From: SIG603 sp963621245
Lineage (GTDB): Bacteria > Bacillota > Clostridia > Oscillospirales > Acutalibacteraceae
DNA length: 64,000 nt
Direction: 5' to 3'
NCBI GenBank assembly: GCA_963621245.1
Contig: CAVFCW010000004.1
Span: 121,715 to 185,714 of the forward strand
Shown: positions 33,512-42,405 of the stretch, one piece after another
Layout of the letters: every line of letters starts with the position of its first letter
Position numbering within the stretch: position 1 is the stretch's first letter
The notes under the pieces: generated by a model
Seen by the model: the letters and a program-made list of their open reading frames with translations, nothing else
The model's database searches: none
Told to the model about the DNA's origin: nothing
Translations under genes and position numbers: made by a program

Positions 33512-35488
33512 ATGCTTAAATATAAAAAGGGAGATTTTATCTACTTCGCAGACACCGACGACAACTATTACGGAATAATAGACGAGCCTTACGCCGACGA
33601 CAGATCAGGCGCATATCTTCTCGGATCCGAGGATTTTAAGGAAAGCGCCGTATACGATTTGATTTTCAAAACGGAAAATACAAACTACGATATCATTCCC
33701 AACAAGGTTCTTAGTGAAGGAATGAAACTTGAGACGGTCACGGTTAAATCCAACGATATAAGACAGTTTCTTTCGGGAGGATTAAGCTTTTCGGAAATAA
33801 CCGAAAATAGACCCTTGCCGTTTGATATAAAGTGCAGAAGAAAAGAAAATCTCACGTGCGGACTTTTGCTGGCGGCGGTCAGCCGTTCGCTTGATATGCC
33901 GGAGCCAGCCGACAAACTGAGAAGTTTCATTCAGTATGTTTTTGCGGTCACAAGGCTTTGCGTTTTGCCGACAGAGGACGATATAAATTCCCGAAAATAT
34001 GACGGAATAGGAGCCGACGCTCAGGAAATACTTTGCCCGGACGATGAAGACGTAATTTTCTATGTGATAAATACGGTGGCAAAAAAGCCGTCCGCCATTA
34101 CAATCTCTGCGCTCAAAAACTGTTACGAGCTTCTTTCTTTGCACATCGAGGGGAAAAACAAGCCGATTGACGAAAGGGATTATCCCGATTTCATCATGGA
34201 GCAGTTCATAGAAAAATTCGGCGAGAAGGAAGCCATGAACGCCGCCTCCGACAAGGAGATTATGTTCTATCGCATTTTTACGGACAGACTTTCCGACAAT
34301 GGCAACAAGCTTGCGCTAAAGAAAAAGGCGATGGGCTGTTTCGGACACGGAAACAGGGCGTACGAGCAGGATTTTAAAACATCACTCGAATGCTTAAACC
34401 GTTTGTATGCGATAGACGGCGATCCGTTTGTGGCAAACTTTATCGGCAGCATATATCTTCACGGTTATGCGGGAGAAACCGATTATAAAAAGGCTTACGA
34501 ATATTTCTCCGTGGGTGCGTTTGCGGGTTACTATGAATCGCTTTACAGCATGGGAGATATTTTTGCAAAGGGACTCGGCGTGAAAAAACAGCCGAACATC
34601 GCAAACAAGCTTTATTCCGATGTTTACAACGCTACCTTTGACGATTTCAGACAACAGCGTTTTGACTATGAATTCCCCGATGCGGCTTACCGACTTGGCA
34701 TTTGCTACCTTGAGGGAATAGGATGCGACGTTGATTTTTACCTTGCGTATCTCTATTTTCTTCAGGCGGAATTTGCCCTTAAGAAGAGAATGGAGACAGC
34801 CGATTGGTACGGCGACGAGGAGCTTGCGACCGACATAAACTCAAAAATTAAAGAACTTGAAAATGCTCTCGGCGATGTTATCGAGAAAAACAAAGATCAC
34901 ATCTCGAAAGATTATCCGTGGATATGCGGCAATTTAACGGCGGGCACAAGACGGGTTGAGGCTCTTTACAGAAGAATAGGAGACAGCGAGATAAAGCTGA
35001 CGCTTGCCATTTTGGAGCATGACGGCACAAGATCCGAGACCAAGACTTTGGTAACAATCCCCGAGCTTGCTCATGTGGAGCTTTCGGACGAAATTTATTT
35101 TTATGCCGACAAAATAAGAGATTTCTGGTGCATGAATACGGGAAGATTTGTTTTCAACCATGTTGTTTACAACCCGTTTATGGACAGGCACGAGTTTTAT
35201 CTTTTTGACGAGCTTCAGGCGTTTATCAGTGCAAAAAAATACACCTACCGAATAAGCAGAATCAAAAAAAGCGAACTTTTTATCAGGTTTGCGGCGGTAA
35301 GCTTTGAGGGAAGTGACAAAACATACAATTACATCTGTGACGATGAAAACATCGGCATAGGCGATAAGGCGGTTGTTTCGACAGCCGACGGAGACAAGAC
35401 GGTTACGGTAGAGAATATCTTCACATTAAAGGAGAGCGAGCTGATACTTCCGCTCGGTCGCTACCGTGAAATAAAACGAAAAGTATAA
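33512..35488 (+). CDS. Sel1-like repeat protein of unknown function
   Basis: A 658-residue soluble protein. The N-terminal 280 residues match nothing I know. A central block (about residues 305-450) has Sel1/TPR-type helical repeats: FIGSIYLHGYAGETDYKKAY, YSMGDIFAKGLGVKKQPNIA and YRLGICYLEGIGCDVDFYLA. The C-terminal 60 residues form a small beta-rich unit (YICDDENIGIGDKAVV onward) resembling a domain seen at the ends of other clostridial proteins. There is no signal peptide. Such repeats usually mediate protein contacts. It starts at ATG 33512 with AAGAGGAG and precedes the M42 peptidase by 16 bases. Confidence 0.85.
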   Translation: MLKYKKGDFIYFADTDDNYYGIIDEPYADDRSGAYLLGSEDFKESAVYDLIFKTENTNYDIIPNKVLSEGMKLETVTVKSNDIRQFLSGGLSFSEITENRPLPFDIKCRRKENLTCGLLLAAVSRSLDMPEPADKLRSFIQYVFAVTRLCVLPTEDDINSRKYDGIGADAQEILCPDDEDVIFYVINTVAKKPSAITISALKNCYELLSLHIEGKNKPIDERDYPDFIMEQFIEKFGEKEAMNAASDKEIMFYRIFTDRLSDNGNKLALKKKAMGCFGHGNRAYEQDFKTSLECLNRLYAIDGDPFVANFIGSIYLHGYAGETDYKKAYEYFSVGAFAGYYESLYSMGDIFAKGLGVKKQPNIANKLYSDVYNATFDDFRQQRFDYEFPDAAYRLGICYLEGIGCDVDFYLAYLYFLQAEFALKKRMETADWYGDEELATDINSKIKELENALGDVIEKNKDHISKDYPWICGNLTAGTRRVEALYRRIGDSEIKLTLAILEHDGTRSETKTLVTIPELAHVELSDEIYFYADKIRDFWCMNTGRFVFNHVVYNPFMDRHEFYLFDELQAFISAKKYTYRISRIKKSELFIRFAAVSFEGSDKTYNYICDDENIGIGDKAVVSTADGDKTVTVENIFTLKESELILPLGRYREIKRKV

Positions 35489-35504
35489 GAAAGGACGAAG
35501 AAAA

Positions 35505-36518
35505 ATGAGAGACGAAAAATTACTTATCAAGCTTTGTGACGAACTCGGAGTTTCCGGCTACGAGACAAAGGTTAGAGAAATTTGCGAGAAGGAATGTGCT
35601 CCTTACGCCGACGAGATGACCGTTGACGCAATAGGCAACCTTATTGTTCTCAAAAAGGGCAAGGGCGGCGAAAACGCAAAGAAGATTATGTTTGCGGCTC
35701 ACACCGATCAAATCGGATTTATGATTAAGAAGATAGAGGCTGACGGCAGACTTAAAGTTTGCAATATGGGCTGGAACTGGACAGGCTCAGCTTACAACGA
35801 GAAGGTTATATTCAGAAACGGAATTATCGGCGTTGTCGGCTGTGAGGGAAGCATAGAGGATGCAAAAAACCATGTGGATCAGCTTTATATCGACATCGGC
35901 GCAAAGGACAAAGCGGACGCAGAGAAACATGTGAAAATCGGTGATGTGTGCGGATATTTCGGCCCGTACTTCAATTTGCTCAACGATAACATCGCATGCA
36001 AATCCCTTGACGACAGACTCGGTTGTTATCAGCTTATCGAGGCACTCAAGGAGAACGACGGCAGCTATCCCAATGATGTTTACTATGTTTTCACCGTTCA
36101 GGAGGAGTTGGGATGCAGAGGCTCAAAGGTTACAGCCGAGAGAATTCATCCCGATTACGGCATTGCTGTTGACGTTACTCCGGCTCACGATCTTCCTTGC
36201 GATTTAACGGGTTCAAATACAGTCGGCGGCGGAATCGGCGTTAAAATTTGCGATCCGTCCGTTGTTTGTGACGAAGGACTTGTAGCCGCTATGGAGTACG
36301 AGTGCGAGACAAAGGGAATTAAGTGGCAGAGAGAGGTTATCGACAAGGGCGGCACGGACGCTTCAAGCATGAACCTTTCGGGCACAGGCGTAAAAGCCGG
36401 CGGAATCTCCACCGTTCTTCGCTATCCTCATTCTCAGAGCGCAGTTTGCTCAAAGGACGATATTGAGGCGGGCGTAGATTTGTGCATAGCAATTTCGGCT
36501 CACGATTTTTCAAAATAA
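35505..36518 (+). CDS. M42 family metallopeptidase (glutamyl/tetrahedral aminopeptidase type)
   Basis: A 337-residue cytosolic aminopeptidase of family M42, forming large dodecameric shells in studied relatives. The two-metal site is visible: AAHTDQIGFM (His), SLDDRLGCYQ (bridging Asp), VQEELGCRGS (catalytic Glu plus Glu ligand), AVDVTPAHD (Asp) and a late His in RYPHSQSAV. AAGGACGAAG precedes ATG. It is transcribed with the Sel1-repeat gene 16 bases upstream and ends at a terminator. Confidence 0.94.
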   Translation: MRDEKLLIKLCDELGVSGYETKVREICEKECAPYADEMTVDAIGNLIVLKKGKGGENAKKIMFAAHTDQIGFMIKKIEADGRLKVCNMGWNWTGSAYNEKVIFRNGIIGVVGCEGSIEDAKNHVDQLYIDIGAKDKADAEKHVKIGDVCGYFGPYFNLLNDNIACKSLDDRLGCYQLIEALKENDGSYPNDVYYVFTVQEELGCRGSKVTAERIHPDYGIAVDVTPAHDLPCDLTGSNTVGGGIGVKICDPSVVCDEGLVAAMEYECETKGIKWQREVIDKGGTDASSMNLSGTGVKAGGISTVLRYPHSQSAVCSKDDIEAGVDLCIAISAHDFSK

Positions 36519-36525
36519 ATCGGCT

Positions 36526-36560
36526 AAAGGGTATCCTAAAAAAGGATGCCCTTTGTTTTG
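36526..36560 (+). terminator. Intrinsic terminator after the M42 peptidase
   Basis: AAAGGGTATCCT pairs with AGGATGCCCTTT (12 pairs, one G-T), then TGTTTTG. Confidence 0.88.
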
Positions 36561-36614
36561 CCTCAAAATCAGTCAAGTGTCTAACAGTTTTGCAATTTAT
36601 TTTTAGATAATATA

Positions 36615-36643
36615 TTGTAATGACGGTTAAGACGTTGTATAAT
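36615..36643 (+). promoter_or_regulatory. Promoter of the MATE gene
   Basis: TTGTAA, 17 bases, TATAAT, about 97 bases before the TTG start. Confidence 0.7.
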
Positions 36644-36739
36644 CAAAATTGCGGATGGTTGCATTAGCAATCTATATTTATTCTGTTTGCTTTTGGGCAA
36701 GCGGAAATTTATTATGTTTAAGGTGAGGAGTTGTAAAAA

Positions 36740-38179
36740 TTGAGTAAGTTCAAAGACCTTTTTGGCGCTCAGGATATGACCGTGGGAAATCCCACCTCGT
36801 GTCTTATGAAGTTCGCCATACCGCTGTTAATCGGTAATGTTGCCCAGCAGCTTTACAATACCGTCGACTCGATAGTTGTCGGTAAGTACATCGGCGACTC
36901 GGCTCTTGCGGCAGTCGGTGTTGCCGGCCCTATTTTTAACCTTTTACTCTCGCTCTTTATGGGAATTTCCACAGGTGCGGGAATTGTTGTCGCCCAGTAT
37001 TTCGGTGCCAAGAACAGAGACGGCCTCTCCAAGGCGGTCGGAAACATTCTTTTCCTTACGGGCTGTGTGACAGTTATCGTTATGGCGTTGGGAACTTTGG
37101 TTACCGCTCCGCTTTTAACCTTGATGGATACCCCCGCCGGCCCCGTTTATGACGGCGCAAGGGATTACCTCGTTATTTACTTCCTCGGATTTTTAGGTTG
37201 TGCGGTTTACAACATGGGATCCGGTATGCTTCGAGGAATGGGCGATTCCGTTATGCCGCTTATTTATCTCCTTGTTTGCTGCGGACTTAATATCGTACTC
37301 GATATAGCACTTATCATCATAATGAAGAACGTTGCGGCTGTTGCGATTGCCACGGTCATCGCTCAGCTTGTTTCAAGCGTGCTTGTCATTTTGAGACTTA
37401 TGAAAATGAGAGATTCGTTTGATTTCGGACTTAAGTATTTTAAGCCGATAAAGTCTCTTTGCCTGAACGTTATAAAAATCGGACTTCCTTCGGGACTTAC
37501 AACAGCTATTTTCTCTTGTTCGGCACTTGTCGTACAGTCGCTCATCAACTCGTTCGGCGAGGTTGTTATCGCAACTAACACCGTTATCATGAGAGTTGAC
37601 GGCTTTGCCATGATGCCAAACTTCTCCTTCGGTATGGCTATGACCACCTACATCGGTCAGAACGTCGGCGCAAGGGAGAAGCATAGAGTTGAGACAGGCT
37701 GGAAATACGGCATGAGAATAGGACTTATCTTTGTTGCCGTTATGGTTGCGCTTATCGTCATCTTCGGCAGAGGTCTTATGGAAATCTTCACGGAAACTCC
37801 CGCCGTTGTTCAGCTCGGTTCGACAATGCTCAGAATGCTCGGTATAGGCTATCTTTTCTGCACGGTTCAGCAGATTTTACAGGGCACAATGAGAGGTGCC
37901 GGCGATACCGTTTCTCCGATGTTCATTTCAATCATCACAACGGTTATCATTCGTGTGCCGTTGGCTTACCTCTTGAAGTCGCTCTTCGCAAACTCGACCT
38001 TCACGATTTTCGGCGAGAACCTCGGCGCTCAGTCGCCTGCTCTCTGTATTTGGCTCTCAATGCTCATCTCTTGGTTCTGCGGTGCAATTATCACGATTAT
38101 CTTCTTCAGATTCGGCAAGTGGAAGAAAAAGGCTCAGCAAGCTGTTTTTGAGGCAAACGAAACCTCTTTTGACAACTGA
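36740..38179 (+). CDS. MATE family efflux transporter
   Basis: A 479-residue membrane protein with about twelve helices, in the multidrug and toxin extrusion family that exports cationic compounds by Na+ or H+ exchange. The N-terminal half has FAIPLLIGNVAQQLYNTVDS and VGKYIGDSALAAVG, and the second half repeats the pattern with GTMRGAGDTVSPMF. It starts at TTG 36740 with GGTGAGGAG nine bases upstream. It is monocistronic between its own promoter and terminator. The substrate is unknown. Confidence 0.94.
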   Translation: MSKFKDLFGAQDMTVGNPTSCLMKFAIPLLIGNVAQQLYNTVDSIVVGKYIGDSALAAVGVAGPIFNLLLSLFMGISTGAGIVVAQYFGAKNRDGLSKAVGNILFLTGCVTVIVMALGTLVTAPLLTLMDTPAGPVYDGARDYLVIYFLGFLGCAVYNMGSGMLRGMGDSVMPLIYLLVCCGLNIVLDIALIIIMKNVAAVAIATVIAQLVSSVLVILRLMKMRDSFDFGLKYFKPIKSLCLNVIKIGLPSGLTTAIFSCSALVVQSLINSFGEVVIATNTVIMRVDGFAMMPNFSFGMAMTTYIGQNVGAREKHRVETGWKYGMRIGLIFVAVMVALIVIFGRGLMEIFTETPAVVQLGSTMLRMLGIGYLFCTVQQILQGTMRGAGDTVSPMFISIITTVIIRVPLAYLLKSLFANSTFTIFGENLGAQSPALCIWLSMLISWFCGAIITIIFFRFGKWKKKAQQAVFEANETSFDN

Positions 38180-38195
38180 AAATGATTTTGACACT

Positions 38196-38226
38196 AAAGG
38201 GAATGCTTTCGGGCGTTCCCTTTTTC
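38196..38226 (+). terminator. Intrinsic terminator after the MATE gene
   Basis: AAAGGGAATGC/GCGTTCCCTTT stem, 6-base loop, then TTCCG within a T run. Confidence 0.88.
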
Positions 38227-38248
38227 CGTTTGTTTTCCGTCAGAGTTA

Positions 38249-38277
38249 TTGAAGAAACAACTTTTATTTGTTATAAT
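38249..38277 (+). promoter_or_regulatory. Promoter of the phosphoribosyltransferase-murB-rapZ-whiA group
   Basis: TTGAAG, 17 bases, TATAAT. Confidence 0.75.
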
Positions 38278-38284
38278 CAGAGTA

Positions 38285-38485
38285 CGAATGTCTCCCGCCC
38301 TTTGAGGCGGGTTCATTAAGTCTTTTAAACAAAATCCGTATTATCAGATTTTTGAGGTGAAAGACGGGGGAGCTTATGCTCATTTGTATTGATTGCAATC
38401 GCTTACACACAGAATTTTGTGTTTTGCGGTTGAATCAAATTTTGTGCGGATGCTTATGTGTCCGATTTTGTATTTTTAATGATTG
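38285..38485 (+). promoter_or_regulatory. Long structured leader before the phosphoribosyltransferase gene
   Basis: About 215 untranslated bases. CCCGCC/GGCGGG around CTTTGA forms a strong hairpin near 38295-38313. A second hairpin has CAATCGC pairing with GCGGTTG and ACACA with TGTGT inside it (about 38395-38432). AAGTCTTTT can also pair with GAAAGAC around 38370. No clear terminator follows. It lacks the conserved core of purine and other common riboswitches. A metabolite-sensing or RNA-stability role is possible; no class is assigned. Confidence 0.4.
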
Positions 38486-38500
38486 AGTGAGGAAACTGAA

Positions 38501-39043
38501 ATGCCAAAGGAATTTTATCACATGACTATAGCGGGACTCGAGCGTGATTTGCCGATTTGCCCGATTAACGAAAAGCTTTCCATTGCCGGATTTGTTATGT
38601 TCGGCGATGTCGAGATTACCGAGGCTTGCGCAAGAGAGCTTCTCAAGAAATGCCCTGAGCACGATGTCATTTTGACAGCAGAAAGCAAGGGTATTCCGAT
38701 CGCTTACGAAATGGCAAGACAGGGCTGCGGCAAATATGTCGTTGCAAGAAAGGGCGTTAAGGCTTATATGACCAACCCCGTTTCCGTTGAGGTTAAGTCC
38801 ATCACAACATTTAAGGTTCAGACGCTCATCCTCTCTGAGGAGGACGCCGAGGAGCTTCGCGGCAAGAGAGTTTTGGTTGTTGACGACGTTATCTCCACAG
38901 GCGAGTCTCTCGAGGCTCTTGAAGCACTTCTTGCTAAGTGCGATTCCAAGGCTGTTGCAAAGGCTGCCGTTTTGGCTGAGGGCGACGCTAAGGACAGAGA
39001 CGACATCATCTATCTTGAGCCGCTTCCGCTTTTCTTTAAGTGA
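38501..39043 (+). CDS. Adenine phosphoribosyltransferase-like protein
   Basis: A 180-residue type I phosphoribosyltransferase. The PRPP-binding motif VLVVDDVISTGES (near residue 128) is intact, and ILTAESKGIPIAYEMAR and VARKGVKAYM match the APRT/XPRT group, which convert a purine base plus PRPP to the nucleotide. The start ATG 38501 is preferred over the in-frame GTG at 38483 because GTGAGGA lies 7 bases before it. It is followed 8 bases later by murB. Base specificity is not certain from sequence. Confidence 0.85.
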   Translation: MPKEFYHMTIAGLERDLPICPINEKLSIAGFVMFGDVEITEACARELLKKCPEHDVILTAESKGIPIAYEMARQGCGKYVVARKGVKAYMTNPVSVEVKSITTFKVQTLILSEEDAEELRGKRVLVVDDVISTGESLEALEALLAKCDSKAVAKAAVLAEGDAKDRDDIIYLEPLPLFFK

Positions 39044-39051
39044 TTTTAAAT

Positions 39052-39966
39052 ATGACATTTGATTATGCAAAACTCGACGCCTTTTGTGCTTCAAAGGGCG
39101 TCGTGCTTAAAAAAGACGAATGCCTTGCAAAATACACGGGATTCAGAACGGGCGGTCCCGCCGACAGAATGGTTTTCGTTAAAAACGAGGACGAACTGAA
39201 AGGCGTTTTAAAGCTTGTAGAAGAGAACGGATACCGCCGCTTTGTTTTGGGACGCGGTTCGGATATGCTTGCGCTTGACGAGGGCTACCGCGGAATTGTG
39301 ATTAAGCTTGACGGCGAATTTTGCGAAATTAAGCTTTTGGGTGACGGAAAAACAATAGAGTGCGGTGCGGGAGCTTCGCTCTCGTCACTTTGCATTCTTG
39401 CAAGAGACAATTCTCTCACGGGACTTGAGTTTGCGTTTGGAATTCCCGGTTCGTGCGGCGGTGCGGTCTATATGAACGCAGGCGCTTACGGCGGAGAAAT
39501 CAAGGACGTTATAGTTAAGTGCGAGTACTTTAAGCCAAGCGGCGAAAAGGGAGAATTTTCGCTTGACGACATGAATTTATCTTACCGACACAGCGTTTTT
39601 TGCGACTCCGATATGATTATCACAAAGGCTGTTTTCAAACTCGAAAATGCCCCCAAGGATGGAATTTCCGCAAAAATGGAGGAGCTTCTCGGAAAGAGAA
39701 AATCAAAACAGCCACTGGAGTATCCGAGTGCTGGATCTACCTTTAAACGCCCCGAGGGATATTTTGCGGCGGCACTTATCGAGGAGTGCGGACTCAAAGG
39801 AGCAAGAGTCGGCGGTGCCGAAGTCAGCGAAAAACATTCGGGATTTATCATAAACAAAGATAATGCAACCGCAGAAGATGTTTTAAAGCTTATCGATAAG
39901 GTTAAAGCCGTGGTTCTCGAAGAGAAAGGCGTAGAGCTTGAGTGTGAGGTAAGAATACTTAAATAA
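39052..39966 (+). CDS. murB: UDP-N-acetylenolpyruvoylglucosamine reductase
   Basis: FAD-dependent reductase completing UDP-N-acetylmuramic acid synthesis after MurA. The 304-residue protein has the FAD-binding RTGGPADRMVF (near 30) and LGRGSDMLALDEGYRG, then IPGSCGGAVYMNAGAYGGEI (near 135), and the catalytic serine in EYPSAGSTFKRPEG (near 228). The start ATG 39052 has no strong ribosome binding site and lies 8 bases after the previous stop, suggesting coupled translation. The murB-rapZ-whiA order is common in Firmicutes. Confidence 0.96.
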   Translation: MTFDYAKLDAFCASKGVVLKKDECLAKYTGFRTGGPADRMVFVKNEDELKGVLKLVEENGYRRFVLGRGSDMLALDEGYRGIVIKLDGEFCEIKLLGDGKTIECGAGASLSSLCILARDNSLTGLEFAFGIPGSCGGAVYMNAGAYGGEIKDVIVKCEYFKPSGEKGEFSLDDMNLSYRHSVFCDSDMIITKAVFKLENAPKDGISAKMEELLGKRKSKQPLEYPSAGSTFKRPEGYFAAALIEECGLKGARVGGAEVSEKHSGFIINKDNATAEDVLKLIDKVKAVVLEEKGVELECEVRILK

Positions 39967-39999
39967 GTTTATCAAACTGAGTATATAGGGAGTGTGTGC

Positions 40000-40857
40000 A
40001 TGAATTTTGTAATTATAACAGGACTTTCCGGAGCGGGAAAATCGAGAGCGATTGACGCACTTGAGGATATCGGTTTTTATTGTGTGGATAATTTGCCGCC
40101 TATGCTTATTCCCGTTTTCTACGATATGTACTCAAAAGCCGAGGGAATGCCACCCAAGGTTGCCGTTGTGTGCGATACAAGAGGCGGAGAGCTTTTCAAG
40201 TCGTTTTTTGACGCAATAGAAACTTTAAAACAGCAGGGAAGAGAATATAAAATTCTTTTTCTCGATTGTGCCGACGATATTCTCATTCGCCGCTATCAGG
40301 AGACGAGAAGAAAGCACCCCTTTGCCGACAGTTTTAACGGTTCGCTCGAAAAGGCGGTTAAACTCGAAAGAGAGATGCTGCACCCCATGAGGGAGCGTGC
40401 CGATTACGTTATCGATACGTCAAATTTGAGACCGCAGTACATGAAAGAGCAGATAACAAAGCTTTTCATGCAGTCTGGTGAGAACAGCCTTTACGTGCAT
40501 TGCATGAGTTTCGGCTTCAAGAACGGACTTCCCAGTGAGGCGGATCTCGTCTTTGACGTGAGATGTCTTCCAAATCCGTTTTATATCGATGAACTGAGAG
40601 AAAAAACGGGTCTTGATAAGCCCGTTTACGATTACGTCATGGGTCAGGCTGAGGCTGTCGAGTTCAGAAACAAGATAATCGATATGGTGGATTTTCTTCT
40701 TCCGCTTTACATCAAAGAGGGCAAAAGTCAGCTTGTTATCGCAATAGGCTGTACGGGCGGTCATCACCGTTCTGTTGCCTTTGCCGAGTATGTTTATAAT
40801 CATCTCACGGATAAGAAGATCAAGTCGACGGTAACTCACCGAGACATAACAAAATAA
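40000..40857 (+). CDS. rapZ: RNase adapter protein RapZ (YvcJ), nucleotide-binding
   Basis: A 285-residue P-loop protein. In E. coli RapZ guides RNase E to the GlmZ small RNA; in Bacillus YvcJ hydrolyses GTP and affects competence. Walker A GLSGAGKS is at residues 8-15, VCDTRG near 60, and the C-terminal domain ends in AIGCTGGHHRSVAFAEYV, the family hallmark. ATG 40000 fits the AGGGAG site 8 bases upstream; an in-frame GTG at 39994 is less likely. In Bacillus the next gene would be yvcK, but here whiA follows directly. Confidence 0.95.
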   Translation: MNFVIITGLSGAGKSRAIDALEDIGFYCVDNLPPMLIPVFYDMYSKAEGMPPKVAVVCDTRGGELFKSFFDAIETLKQQGREYKILFLDCADDILIRRYQETRRKHPFADSFNGSLEKAVKLEREMLHPMRERADYVIDTSNLRPQYMKEQITKLFMQSGENSLYVHCMSFGFKNGLPSEADLVFDVRCLPNPFYIDELREKTGLDKPVYDYVMGQAEAVEFRNKIIDMVDFLLPLYIKEGKSQLVIAIGCTGGHHRSVAFAEYVYNHLTDKKIKSTVTHRDITK

Positions 40858-40882
40858 AATTAACCGAAAAGGAGGCGGCAGT

Positions 40883-41839
40883 ATGTCGTTTTCGTCCGAT
40901 ACCAAAAACGAGCTTTGCAAAATTCCAAACAAGCGTGAAGCGGATTTCATGGCAGAGGGATACGGCATGCTGCTGTTTTCCAAGCTTTTGACGGGAGAGA
41001 GAACCTCGATAAAAATCGAGAACAACGCCGTTGCAAGACTTATGGCGGAATACTGTGCCGCTTTGGCGGGAGTTATCCCCGAAATTCAGGTGAAAATGAG
41101 TGCGTCGGGAACAGAATCGGCGAAAAAGCAGCACAAGTGCGTTTTTGCTCTCTCCGATATTTCTCAGAAAAAACAGCTTTTGAATGCGTTCGACATGAGC
41201 GAAGATAAGCTTTTTATAAACGAAAACATCGTGAAAGGTAACGAGGCGGCATTTTTAAGGGGCGTTTTTTTGATTGCGGGAGTTGTGACCGACCCCAAAA
41301 GAGACTATCACCTCGAGATGACGGCTTATTCCAAGAGTTTGGCTCAGGAACTCAGCAATTTTATTCGCTCTCTCGGGCTAAATATTCAAACGGCGGTACT
41401 CGAGAAAAACAACCTGAAAAATTCTTTCATCGTTTACATCAAGGATTCGGGCGGAATTGAGGATTTTCTCACGTTTATCGGCGCTTCCGGTGCAAGCATG
41501 GAGTTCATGCAGATTAAAATGTACAAAGAAGCGAAGAACAACATAAACCGCAAGGCGAATTTCGAGACGGCGAATATGGACAAAACCTATTCGGCGTCCG
41601 CAAAGCAGACGCTTGCCATTGCCGTTATCAACGATACCATAGGTTTTGAGGAGCTTACGCCGGAGCTCAGAGACGTGTGCGAGATGCGCCTCAACAATCC
41701 CGATATGACGCTTAAGCAGATGAGCGAAAAGCTCGGCATAAGCCGTTCGGGAGTTAATCACCGTTTTCAAAGAATAATAAAAATTGCCGAGGAATGTACG
41801 GGCGGCAGAAAGATAGACGAACTTATAACAAGGTTCTGA
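40883..41839 (+). CDS. whiA: DNA-binding protein WhiA
   Basis: A 318-residue protein that combines an N-terminal LAGLIDADG-like fold (FSSDTKNELCKIP onward, with LRGVFLIAG in the middle) with a C-terminal helix-turn-helix (MTLKQMSEKLGISRSGVNHR, near residue 275). WhiA controls sporulation genes in Streptomyces and influences division in Bacillus. AAAGGAGG precedes ATG. It lies 25 bases after rapZ, in the operon beginning with the phosphoribosyltransferase. Confidence 0.96.
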   Translation: MSFSSDTKNELCKIPNKREADFMAEGYGMLLFSKLLTGERTSIKIENNAVARLMAEYCAALAGVIPEIQVKMSASGTESAKKQHKCVFALSDISQKKQLLNAFDMSEDKLFINENIVKGNEAAFLRGVFLIAGVVTDPKRDYHLEMTAYSKSLAQELSNFIRSLGLNIQTAVLEKNNLKNSFIVYIKDSGGIEDFLTFIGASGASMEFMQIKMYKEAKNNINRKANFETANMDKTYSASAKQTLAIAVINDTIGFEELTPELRDVCEMRLNNPDMTLKQMSEKLGISRSGVNHRFQRIIKIAEECTGGRKIDELITRF

Positions 41840-41865
41840 ATGTTGAACACCGAAAGGAAAAGAAA

Positions 41866-42366
41866 TTGAGAGAAACATTAAACGGACGCCAGAAGGCGGT
41901 ATTCTGGTCGATAATGGGCGGCCTTGCGCTTGTGATAGTGCTCGTCGTCTTTTTAATTGTGAGAACGCTTAACCCCGACGCAAGTCAGGGTCAAATGTAT
42001 ATAACCTCGTCGGAGAAAACCATTGAGCCGGTCTCGAATGTGATTGAAACGACCACAAAGGGCGTGGAAAAATCTTTCAGGGCACTTAAGCTTGAGGATA
42101 TAGCCGACAGCTTGCCGACGGTTGAATATGATGGAGAGGATATCACGGTTGATTTCAGTGACGATGATACGCTCGATGATTTCAGCTTTTCCCTCTACGA
42201 CGAAGATTTAAACGAGATTTATTCGGGTGAGGATAAATTTATTTTTCCCGAAAAGAGCGGAACTTACATCGTGAAAACGGAGTTCAGCTGGGGATATACC
42301 GAGAAAAATTCGATTTTGACGGAAAACTACTACAAGATATATTTTTCCGAGCAGTCTTTAAAATAA
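41866..42366 (+). CDS. Single-pass membrane protein of unknown function
   Basis: A 166-residue protein with one transmembrane helix near the N-terminus (SIMGGLALVIVLVVFLIV) and an acidic outer domain of about 140 residues containing VDFSDDDTLDDFSFSLYDED and an extended beta-like C-terminus. The TTG at 41866 with AAAGGA seven bases upstream is the best start; the frame also runs upstream within whiA but without a site. It is 26 bases after whiA and probably in the same operon. I do not recognise the family. Confidence 0.75.
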   Translation: MRETLNGRQKAVFWSIMGGLALVIVLVVFLIVRTLNPDASQGQMYITSSEKTIEPVSNVIETTTKGVEKSFRALKLEDIADSLPTVEYDGEDITVDFSDDDTLDDFSFSLYDEDLNEIYSGEDKFIFPEKSGTYIVKTEFSWGYTEKNSILTENYYKIYFSEQSLK

Positions 42367-42405
42367 AATGCGGTAGATAAAATATAAGAGGTTGGGTTTT
42401 AACAA

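Noticed and set aside
38285..38500. Possible purine or PRPP riboswitch before the phosphoribosyltransferase
   Set aside because: The loop and junction consensus of these classes is not present.
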